From NCBI GenBank assembly GCA_003158835.1, contig PMLI01000407.1, positions 1-16,623 on the forward strand: DNA of 16,623 nt. Direction: 5' to 3'. How positions within the stretch are numbered: the stretch's first letter is position 1; every line of letters begins with the position of its first letter. Position numbers and translations under genes: made by a program. This document shows, one piece after another, positions 1 through 5,747 of this stretch. This stretch comes from Acidimicrobiaceae bacterium. GTDB lineage: Bacteria; Actinomycetota; Acidimicrobiia; Acidimicrobiales; Palsa-688. The notes below the pieces were generated by a model, which saw only the letters and a list, made by a program, of their open reading frames with translations, searched no databases and was not told where the DNA came from.

Positions 1-255
1 GTGGGCGTCGGCCACATCACCGCCTGCTACGATCCCGAAGTCGCCACGCACGATGGTGGCTTCGCAAAAAGCTCAGTGCGTTGTAAGACCTTCGACTGCC
101 CCATTGCGATCGAGCGTGGCCAAGAACTTGGAATCTTCAACCTTGGCTCCACGACCGTTACCATCTTTGAGCCTGGCTGCGTCGAGTTGAGCGATCTAGT
201 TTCTAATGCGCAAATCGAGATGGGACGTCCAATTGGCCGTATCATAAGCAAATAG
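1..255 (+). CDS. psd: Phosphatidylserine decarboxylase, C-terminal part (5' truncated)
   Basis: This is the last 84 codons of a phosphatidylserine decarboxylase, the enzyme that turns phosphatidylserine into phosphatidylethanolamine at the inner membrane. The fragment contains the hallmark LGST motif (fragment residues 48-51, within ELGIFNLGSTTVTIFEPG). In this family the proenzyme cleaves itself between Gly and Ser of that motif, and the Ser (residue 50 here) becomes the pyruvoyl cofactor of the small alpha subunit. The tail after it (IEMGRPIGRI) matches the usual family C-terminus, so the 3' end looks intact. The catalytic His and Asp of the large subunit lie upstream of the window. The GTG at base 1 is only the first in-frame codon seen, not a start. 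A methyltransferase gene follows after 23 bases, so co-transcription is likely. Confidence 0.88.
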   Translation: MGVGHITACYDPEVATHDGGFAKSSVRCKTFDCPIAIERGQELGIFNLGSTTVTIFEPGCVELSDLVSNAQIEMGRPIGRIISK

Positions 256-278
256 GTTCACGGATAGACGCTGCGTTT

Positions 279-2006
279 ATGAATCGTGATGACGACACGC
301 CCCAAGATCCGATTCCGGTCGCTGAGCTCGACCGCGCAAGCGCGATCAACGTGGGAGCGGAACCCGGAAGCGATACCCTGGTCGAACACGATCCGACCCT
401 AAAGTGGATCACCACGGATTTTTCCGATAGCGACGAGATAACACCGCCGCCTGTCCAGACCGCGACAAATGAGCGGACACCCCCGCCTGCATTGACTGCG
501 GCGAAAGCAACAACGCCTCCTCCGATTGAATCGACTGCAACTTCTCGACAACCTTCTCCACCTGGCAAGGCGCCAGCCAGCGAGAGCGCTTCACCGCCCG
601 ACAGCACCGGGGAAAAAGCAACATCAGCGCCTGCACCGACGCTCGTAAAGGAACCGACCCCGGGAAGCGCACAGAGCCCAGTTTCTGTAGTCAAGGAATA
701 CGAAGGGGCGACACCCGCCGCGCTCTTTTCAGCAGATGACACGCCCCCATCTCCCAGCCCAGTCACCCCAGACGAAGGCGTGGGTGCTGCGCCCGGTAGC
801 AACTTGGCGGAATCTGGGGACAGCGACTCGGCTCTCCCCTCCGATGCGGTTGAGCTGCTTCCATTTGGCAATGAAGAGCCTACCCCTGCACCAACAGCGA
901 TAGCGTCGGCAGGGCCCACCCATAGCGATAATTCGCCACGCGAGAAAGCCACGACTGAATGCCATCCAACCCTGTCCGTCCTAGACTCACAGACTGAACC
1001 CCACGAAGTCGAACCCGAAGCCGTGGAGATGCTGGAATCGACCGAGCACCCCATCGAACCGAGCACTGCTTCGGCTCCCGCGGAACCTTCGCTCATGCAA
1101 ACACCTCCACCGGTTCCGGTCGAGCTGTCTGCACACGCCGCTTCGGCCCCTCGGCCATCCGCAAGCGCGGCTGCACTGTTCGACGAGTACCAGTCACCCG
1201 CGAGTGATGGAGAAGCTATCCCTGAAGCCTTGGCGCGTCGGATGCTCCAGAAACGAGGAAAACCGTGGTACGAAGAAGTCTTCGACGAGGACTTCCTTCG
1301 CACGCTGCCCTTCATGACCCCCGAGCAAACGGCGCGAGAAGTGAAGTTCATTCGCGAAGCGCTGTCACCCGCCAAGGGTGGAGACGTCCTCGACATCGGT
1401 TGCGGATACGGCCGTCATGCCCTCGAACTGGCGCAGCAGGGGCTTCGACTGACCGGACTCGATCTTTCTTTGCCTATGCTCATCAAGGCGGCAGACAGTG
1501 CCCAACGACGCGGCCTCGCGGTTAACTTCGTCCACGCCGACATGCGTGAGATGACCTTCAATGCTCAATTTGACGCTGCCTACTGCGTGCTGTCTTCGTT
1601 CGGCTACTTCGACGAGGAAACCAACCTGCGTGTCGCGACAGCCATTGGCCGGGCTCTCAAACCCGGCGGGCGATTCCTGCTCGATATCATCAACCGAGAC
1701 TACATTGTTCGGGATCTACCGAGCCGGGTATGGTGGGAGGGTGACGGCTGCGTGGTGCTCGAAGAAGTGGATTTCAACTACCACACCAGCAGGGTCCTCA
1801 TCCGACGATCAGTTGTCTTTGGCAATGGCCGACAGAGCGAGCAGGAGATTTCGTTGCGCGCCTACAGTCTGCACGAAGTCGGCAAGCTTCTTCGCCAAGC
1901 TGGGCTCCGAGTCCTCGACGTTTCCGGAGGCATCGCCACCAAGTCAAAGTTCTACGGTGCGGCCTCGCGGAACATCCTAGCGCTGTGTGAGCGCCCCGCT
2001 CTCTAG
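279..2006 (+). CDS. Class I SAM-dependent methyltransferase with long disordered N-terminus
   Basis: The 575-residue product has two unlike halves. Residues 1 to about 310 are rich in Pro, Ala, Ser, Thr and Glu, with repeated TPPP/PPP patches, no signal peptide and no membrane segment; this looks disordered. Residues about 320-575 form a Rossmann methyltransferase. Motif I is VLDIGCGYG at 370-378. The acidic residue that normally contacts the SAM ribose is D395 in GLDLS. A further acidic position is D421 in HADMRE, and LKPGGRFLLDI gives the post-III strand. The substrate is unknown. Closeness to psd (23 bases) makes a lipid head-group substrate thinkable, for example phosphatidylethanolamine N-methylation, but no residue proves it. 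The ATG at 279 lacks a clear Shine-Dalgarno. The first ~900 bases keep codon phase despite low complexity, and a later start near 1207 (before residues ALARRMLQ) cannot be excluded. Confidence 0.82.
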   Translation: MNRDDDTPQDPIPVAELDRASAINVGAEPGSDTLVEHDPTLKWITTDFSDSDEITPPPVQTATNERTPPPALTAAKATTPPPIESTATSRQPSPPGKAPASESASPPDSTGEKATSAPAPTLVKEPTPGSAQSPVSVVKEYEGATPAALFSADDTPPSPSPVTPDEGVGAAPGSNLAESGDSDSALPSDAVELLPFGNEEPTPAPTAIASAGPTHSDNSPREKATTECHPTLSVLDSQTEPHEVEPEAVEMLESTEHPIEPSTASAPAEPSLMQTPPPVPVELSAHAASAPRPSASAAALFDEYQSPASDGEAIPEALARRMLQKRGKPWYEEVFDEDFLRTLPFMTPEQTAREVKFIREALSPAKGGDVLDIGCGYGRHALELAQQGLRLTGLDLSLPMLIKAADSAQRRGLAVNFVHADMREMTFNAQFDAAYCVLSSFGYFDEETNLRVATAIGRALKPGGRFLLDIINRDYIVRDLPSRVWWEGDGCVVLEEVDFNYHTSRVLIRRSVVFGNGRQSEQEISLRAYSLHEVGKLLRQAGLRVLDVSGGIATKSKFYGAASRNILALCERPAL

Positions 2007-2054
2007 TTGCCTGGCGCTTGACCTGCCGGCCGGTGCCAACCGCGCTTGCCAATC

Positions 2055-2072
2055 GTGTGATTTACATCACAC
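2055..2072. promoter_or_regulatory. CRP/FNR-family binding site (perfect palindrome)
   Basis: The bases GTGTGAT-TTAC-ATCACAC form a perfect 7+7 palindrome with a 4-base centre. The core TGTGA-N6-TCACA equals the classic CRP half-sites. The centre lies about 223 bases upstream of the sigma-factor start codon and about 57 bases after the methyltransferase stop. A CRP/FNR-type regulator is therefore a candidate controller of the sigma gene, although the distance to its start leaves the promoter position open. Confidence 0.6.
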
Positions 2073-2086
2073 AACGTCACCTTCGG

Positions 2087-2150
2087 ATTGGACGACCTAG
2101 GTCCGCGTAAGGTACCAACCTTTTGGCGCCACCTTTAATTGTCGTCCAAT
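2087..2150. repeat. 10-bp perfect inverted repeat with 44-base spacer
   Basis: ATTGGACGAC at 2087-2096 is the exact reverse complement of GTCGTCCAAT at 2141-2150. The spacer holds smaller symmetric pieces (AAGGT/ACCTT around 2108-2121). It may be a long hairpin in the leader or 3' end, or paired operator half-sites. There is no T-run straight after the distal arm, so it is not a standard intrinsic terminator. Confidence 0.5.
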
Positions 2151-2194
2151 ACAACCGATTACCAAGCATAAGCATCTAAAGGTAGAACGAAACA

Positions 2195-2223
2195 GGGAGA
2201 AGGCCAGGAATATCCATTCTCCC
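2195..2223. repeat. 7-bp inverted repeat in the sigma-gene leader
   Basis: GGGAGAA at 2195-2201 pairs with TTCTCCC at 2217-2223 across a 15-base loop. It lies 64 bases before the sigma start codon. The transcript could form a hairpin here; alternatively it is an operator. The function is unknown. Confidence 0.35.
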
Positions 2224-2286
2224 ACATCGATATATAGTGTAGGATATTCATTTAAGAGTAGCGGCAACGCGGAAACGGAATGCGCT

Positions 2287-3909
2287 ATGCATAGAACTGC
2301 AGCCAAGATGAAAAACACCAGGAAAAGCGGACCGTCTCGTACGATTAGGCGTCACAAGCCTGAACGACGTCCGGCGACTGACACAGCCGTTGCTGCGCCG
2401 TTCTCTCGTCCCGCCAACGACACGGGCGTGGAAATGGAGTTTGCCGCCGATCCTGCACTGGATGCCGAATTCGCACAGGCCGGTGTTCCTGACTTGGATG
2501 TGGTAGCGGAAACTCTCGCTTCGGTAGAGCCGGAGTTGGGAGACGACTCTTTGCCAGACGCGTTGGTGGCCAATGCCGAGCTTGCTGAAGCGGATTCTGC
2601 CGCAGAGCTTCCGGAAGCGCCGGAGGAAGCCGATGACGCGGAAGAAGACATGAGCGCGGACTCCGAAACCGACGAAGAGGCCACACCTGCCGCGACGGGG
2701 AGCGCCAAGTCGGACGAGCCCCAGAGCTTCCTTGCCATGTATTTTCGCGACATGGCAGAGCTTTCGGTGCTCAAGCCCGAGCAGGAATTCGAGACGGCGA
2801 GACACATCGAGGAGTTGGAACTCGACCTGTGGCAGGCGCTTCTCGGCTATGCCCACTGGGCTGGACACCTCGTGGTGACCATTGAAGCCGCGATGGGCAG
2901 TACGCTACCAGATTTCAAGACCTTCCAGGCGCTTTCAGAGCGCGTCGCGCGCAAGAGCAATGGCGCGGACAAGAAGAAACTGACCAAGATCTCCGTTTCG
3001 TTGTCGAGCCAGATTAAGGAACTCGATATCGACCGGGTCTTTGTCGACGCCGCACTGACCGAGTTGCAGCGACTGAGCGGGGCAGCCCGCATGAAGCGGC
3101 CCATCGAGGGACTTGGCTTCAACACCGAGACAAAGCCGTTCCAGGAATTCGCCTCAGCCATCACCAAGAAGTCCTGTGTGGTCAAGCGAGCCAAGAATGA
3201 GTTCGTCAAGGCCAACCTGCGCCTGGTGGTGTCCATCGCCAAGAAGTACCAGGCGGCCGAGCTCCCGCTGCTCGACCTGGTCCAGGAGGGCAACCTGGGC
3301 CTGATGCACGCGGTGGAGAAGTTTGATTGGCGCAAGGGCTTCAAGTTTTCTACTTATGCCACGTGGTGGATCCGCCAGGCCATCACGCGCGGCATCGCCA
3401 ACACCGGCCGCACTGTCCGCCTGCCTGTCCACGCCGGTGACCTGCTGACCCGGGTGACCAAGGCGCGGGGCCGGCTGGAAGGCCAGCTCGGCCGCCGCCC
3501 CACCTCAGCCGAACTGGCCAACGACCTCGAGCTGGAAGAGGAGAAAGTGATCGAGATCCTCCGCCACGCGGCTGAGCCTCTGTCGCTTTCGGAGCCACTG
3601 CGCGAAGACGGCGACGCCGAGCTGGGCGACGTGGTCGAGGACCGTTCCGCCGTCTCGCCCTTCGAGGCCGCCGCCGCATCGCTGCTCTCGGGCGAGGTCG
3701 GCAAAATGCTGGTCGCCCTGGACGAGCGGGAGCGGGAGATCCTGAGGCTGCGTTTCGGCCTCGACCGGGGAGAACCTCGCACTCTGGACGAAGTAGGCGA
3801 ACATTTCAACCTGACCCGGGAGCGCATCCGCCAGATCGAGGCGCGCGCCATGTCCAAGTTGCGCCACCCTTCCACCGACCGGGGCGCCCGGGAACTGCTT
3901 ACGACGTAA
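2287..3909 (+). CDS. RpoD-like sigma-70 factor, hybrid in character
   Basis: A 540-residue primary-type sigma factor directing RNA polymerase to promoters. Residues 1-145 are acidic and Ala/Glu-rich. Region 1.2 is near 148-182 (MYFRDMAELSVLKPEQEFETAR). A non-conserved insert follows to about 300. Region 2 is about 303-372 (NEFVKANLRLVVSIAKKYQ, then GNLGLMHAVEKFDWRKG and FSTYATWWIRQAI). Region 3 is about 373-450, and region 4 with its helix-turn-helix (TLDEVGEHFNLTRERIRQIEAR) is about 470-535. The N-terminal ~300 residues and moderate GC resemble deltaproteobacterial sigma factors. From KKYQAAELPLLDLVQEGN onward the protein and its GC resemble acidimicrobial primary sigma factors. The switch falls inside the conserved block at about 3200-3245. 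The open frame is continuous, but this may be an assembly chimera. The ATG at 2287 has no strong Shine-Dalgarno; ATG at 2308 is an alternative. Confidence 0.85.
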   Translation: MHRTAAKMKNTRKSGPSRTIRRHKPERRPATDTAVAAPFSRPANDTGVEMEFAADPALDAEFAQAGVPDLDVVAETLASVEPELGDDSLPDALVANAELAEADSAAELPEAPEEADDAEEDMSADSETDEEATPAATGSAKSDEPQSFLAMYFRDMAELSVLKPEQEFETARHIEELELDLWQALLGYAHWAGHLVVTIEAAMGSTLPDFKTFQALSERVARKSNGADKKKLTKISVSLSSQIKELDIDRVFVDAALTELQRLSGAARMKRPIEGLGFNTETKPFQEFASAITKKSCVVKRAKNEFVKANLRLVVSIAKKYQAAELPLLDLVQEGNLGLMHAVEKFDWRKGFKFSTYATWWIRQAITRGIANTGRTVRLPVHAGDLLTRVTKARGRLEGQLGRRPTSAELANDLELEEEKVIEILRHAAEPLSLSEPLREDGDAELGDVVEDRSAVSPFEAAAASLLSGEVGKMLVALDEREREILRLRFGLDRGEPRTLDEVGEHFNLTRERIRQIEARAMSKLRHPSTDRGARELLTT

Positions 3910-3954
3910 CCGGAAGGCGGTGGGGCGCGGCCGGTCTGTACTGGTGCACCTCGC

Positions 3955-4416
3955 TCAGGCCCCGGTGAACGGGCGGCTGAAGTTGACCGGCAATTTGGCG
4001 AGCACGAAGCTGAACAGCAGCTTGCGGTCGGTCGTGGTGAGTACGATGGCCGCTTTGCCCGAGACCCCGGACGGCGCCCCGGCCACCTGGTCGGCGGGAA
4101 ACGTGCCCGTAAAGGCGAAGGCGCACACCTTGGCACCGGGCGGCGGGTTGAAGTCGGCCGACGGGTTATGGGGGAAACGGTGCTTGACCAGCTCGATCAG
4201 GTCTTTCGGGCTCACCAGCTCCACGCCGTGGAAAACGTAACTGGCCTTGGGGACATCCAGGGCCCCTTGGGCCAGAGGCAGGCTTTCGTAGCACGGGCCC
4301 AGGCCGACGGGCGGGCTCGGGTGGTGGCAGGAACTAAGACCGGTGCCGAGGCACCCGGCCAGGACGATGGCGATTATGGTGCGCCGGGCCGAGCTAGCGA
4401 CGCTTCTCGACGTCAT
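3955..4416 (-). CDS. Small secreted lipoprotein of unknown function
   Basis: The product of about 153 residues starts with a basic stretch, a hydrophobic core (TIIAIVLAGCLGTGL) and a lipobox ending LSSC, so it should be cleaved and lipidated on Cys about 30 and anchored on the outside of the membrane. Two further cysteines sit in GPCYESLP and KVCAFAF and could form a disulfide. I do not recognise a named domain. Two ATG codons are possible, at 4422 and 4416. The Shine-Dalgarno AGGGGAG (4424-4430) is only 1 base from the first but 7 bases from the second, so I chose 4416. The gene begins 13 bases after the stop of the upstream membrane-protein gene, and its Shine-Dalgarno touches that stop, which indicates translational coupling in one operon. 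Confidence 0.7.
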   Translation of the reverse strand: MTSRSVASSARRTIIAIVLAGCLGTGLSSCHHPSPPVGLGPCYESLPLAQGALDVPKASYVFHGVELVSPKDLIELVKHRFPHNPSADFNPPPGAKVCAFAFTGTFPADQVAGAPSGVSGKAAIVLTTTDRKLLFSFVLAKLPVNFSRPFTGA

Positions 4417-4429
4417 GATCATTCTCCCC

Positions 4430-5581
4430 TCAGTCCTCCTCCGCCACGGATTTGTTTCGTCCTGTCGGCCCCGCCGGGTCGGGCGAGGTCTTTTCCGCTT
4501 CGGCCAGTTCGGCCGCCACCGAGCGGCGCACGGCCTGCCGGCGCGCTCTCACCAGTCCGAGGTAGCACCCGCCGCCGACGGGGAGCGGCACCCAGAAACT
4601 GATGAGCCGGTACAGCAGTACGGCGGCAACGGTCGGTGCCTCGCCACCTCCGAAAGCCACCAGGGCCACTGTCAGGCTCCCTTCGACCACACCGAGACCG
4701 CCCGGAGTTATGGGCAGGTTGACGGCCAGTTGACCGCCGCAATAGGCCAGGAGCAGGCCGGCCCAGGGGACCTGGGCGCCGACGGCGATGAAGGCGAATG
4801 CCAGGCAGGCACAGTCCGACAGCCAGCTGCACGTCCCGGCTAGGACGGCCTGTGCCCACTCGAGGCGGGTGGGAGCGACGGCCCGCATGCGCTCGAGACC
4901 TTTGGCCAGAGGAGCTGTCAACTGCCCGGCGGGCCGGCCGAAAAGCCCTTCCAACCGGCCGACGGCGCGCAGCAGGACGCGGTACAGGGTTCCCCGGTTG
5001 GCCCAGGCCACCACGGCCAGGAGGGCGAGGAACAGGACGCCGTCGATCGCCTCCACCAGGTCGAACGTGCTGCCCAGCGTCGCCGCCAGGGAAAGCCCGA
5101 TGCCGGCCAGAACGGCCAGGGCGGCGAAGGCGACGGCCCCGACTGCTATGACCACCCAGCCGGAGAGCACTTCGTCTGCGCCCAGGAGCTGGAACTGGCG
5201 GAACTCGTAAACGCCGGCGAAGGCGGCGCCTACGGGTAGGGCGGACTGGATGGCGCTACCGGCGAAGGCTATGGCGATCAGGCGCCTGAGCTTGGCCCGC
5301 ACTTCCCCGGCCCCGAGGAAGGTCCTCTCCAGGAACGTTATGGAGAGGTAGGACCCGAACTCGGCCACGGCCGCCAGGACGAGCCACTCCCAGCGGAGCT
5401 GGCTGAGGAAGGCCCCGGCCCCGGCGAGCTCGCTCGACTTGCCGGTCAGGACCCAGATGGCGACACCCAGAAGGGCAAAGCCGGCGACAATGCGGAACGG
5501 CCGCCAAAAGCGGACGAGGTCCTTCTTGGTCAGCCGGGCCATTGGGGCATCTTCGCGCCTGAGCGGCTGTAGCAGGACCAT
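4430..5581 (-). CDS. UPF0104 / LPG-synthase-TM-type integral membrane protein
   Basis: A 383-residue polytopic membrane protein with about eight hydrophobic segments (first FRIVAGFALLGVAIWVL near 28-46, last near 325-345). It carries the family signature NLPITPGGLGVVEG, with TPGGLG at 292-297 and E300, followed by an Ala/Val-rich helix and LLYRLISFWVPL. This is the membrane domain shared with the flippase part of MprF and with UPF0104 proteins. Those proteins are linked to moving lipids or polyprenol-linked sugars across the membrane. No cytosolic aminoacyl-transferase domain is present, so it should not itself make lysyl-phosphatidylglycerol. The ATG at 5581 is preceded by AGAGG at 6 bases; an internal ATG at 5542 has no such site. 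A small lipoprotein follows in the same operon and may be its partner. Confidence 0.82.
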   Translation of the reverse strand: MVLLQPLRREDAPMARLTKKDLVRFWRPFRIVAGFALLGVAIWVLTGKSSELAGAGAFLSQLRWEWLVLAAVAEFGSYLSITFLERTFLGAGEVRAKLRRLIAIAFAGSAIQSALPVGAAFAGVYEFRQFQLLGADEVLSGWVVIAVGAVAFAALAVLAGIGLSLAATLGSTFDLVEAIDGVLFLALLAVVAWANRGTLYRVLLRAVGRLEGLFGRPAGQLTAPLAKGLERMRAVAPTRLEWAQAVLAGTCSWLSDCACLAFAFIAVGAQVPWAGLLLAYCGGQLAVNLPITPGGLGVVEGSLTVALVAFGGGEAPTVAAVLLYRLISFWVPLPVGGGCYLGLVRARRQAVRRSVAAELAEAEKTSPDPAGPTGRNKSVAEED

Positions 5582-5665
5582 CGCCCGCCTCTTGTCGGCA
5601 CTCCCCGGTGAGGGGGCCTCGGGGAAAGCCGGCTCGGTATGCGCGGTAGCGTTGTCCCTTTTCCA

Positions 5666-5708
5666 TTTTTGTCAGCTTAAGCTGACGATGAGCTTAAGCT
5701 GACAAAAA
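5666..5708. repeat. 18-bp perfect inverted repeat with nested palindrome
   Basis: TTTTTGTCAGCTTAAGCT at 5666-5683 is the exact reverse complement of 5691-5708, with a 7-base loop. Inside the left half is a perfect 16-bp palindrome, GTCAGCTTAAGCTGAC (5671-5686). The 13-mer AGCTTAAGCTGAC occurs twice in direct order, 17 bases apart (5674-5686, 5691-5703). No T-run follows the stem on either strand, so it does not look like a simple terminator. It sits about 85-125 bases upstream of the UPF0104 operon start, in a good position for an operator; it is also near the edge of the conjugation module. Confidence 0.75.
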
Positions 5709-5710
5709 GC

Positions 5711-5744
5711 GAAAAGTGAACACCCATCGCGGCTTCGGCGATGG
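5711..5744 (-). terminator. Possible terminator after the relaxase gene
   Basis: On the minus strand CCATCGC (5744-5738) pairs with GCGATGG (5730-5724) around a 7-base loop, starting 4 bases after the relaxase stop. A T-rich stretch (TTCACTTTTCGCTTTTTG, minus strand) follows, but it begins several bases after the stem and is interrupted, so it is a weak candidate. Confidence 0.4.
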
Positions 5745-5747
5745 CTG

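Larger units (their letters stand above)
2007..2286. other. 280-base non-coding regulatory region upstream of the sigma gene
   Basis: No convincing gene lies here. The stretch is AT-richer than both neighbours. It holds a perfect CRP/FNR-type palindrome (2055-2072), a wide 10-bp inverted repeat (2087-2096 with 2141-2150) and a 7-bp inverted repeat (2195-2201 with 2217-2223). It probably carries the terminator of the psd-methyltransferase unit, the promoter of the sigma gene, and a structured leader. I could not fix the -10 and -35 boxes; TATATAG-like bases around 2230-2238 are one candidate -10 region. Confidence 0.5.

Noticed and set aside
242..1396. Long minus-strand open frame opposite the methyltransferase gene
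   Set aside because: Its Ser/Gly-rich product has no family features and mirrors the Pro/Ala/Thr-rich codons of the plus-strand gene, whose C-terminal domain is clearly real.
5666..5708. Reading the 18-bp inverted repeat as an intrinsic terminator
   Set aside because: The T and A runs are part of the stem itself and no T-run follows it on either strand.
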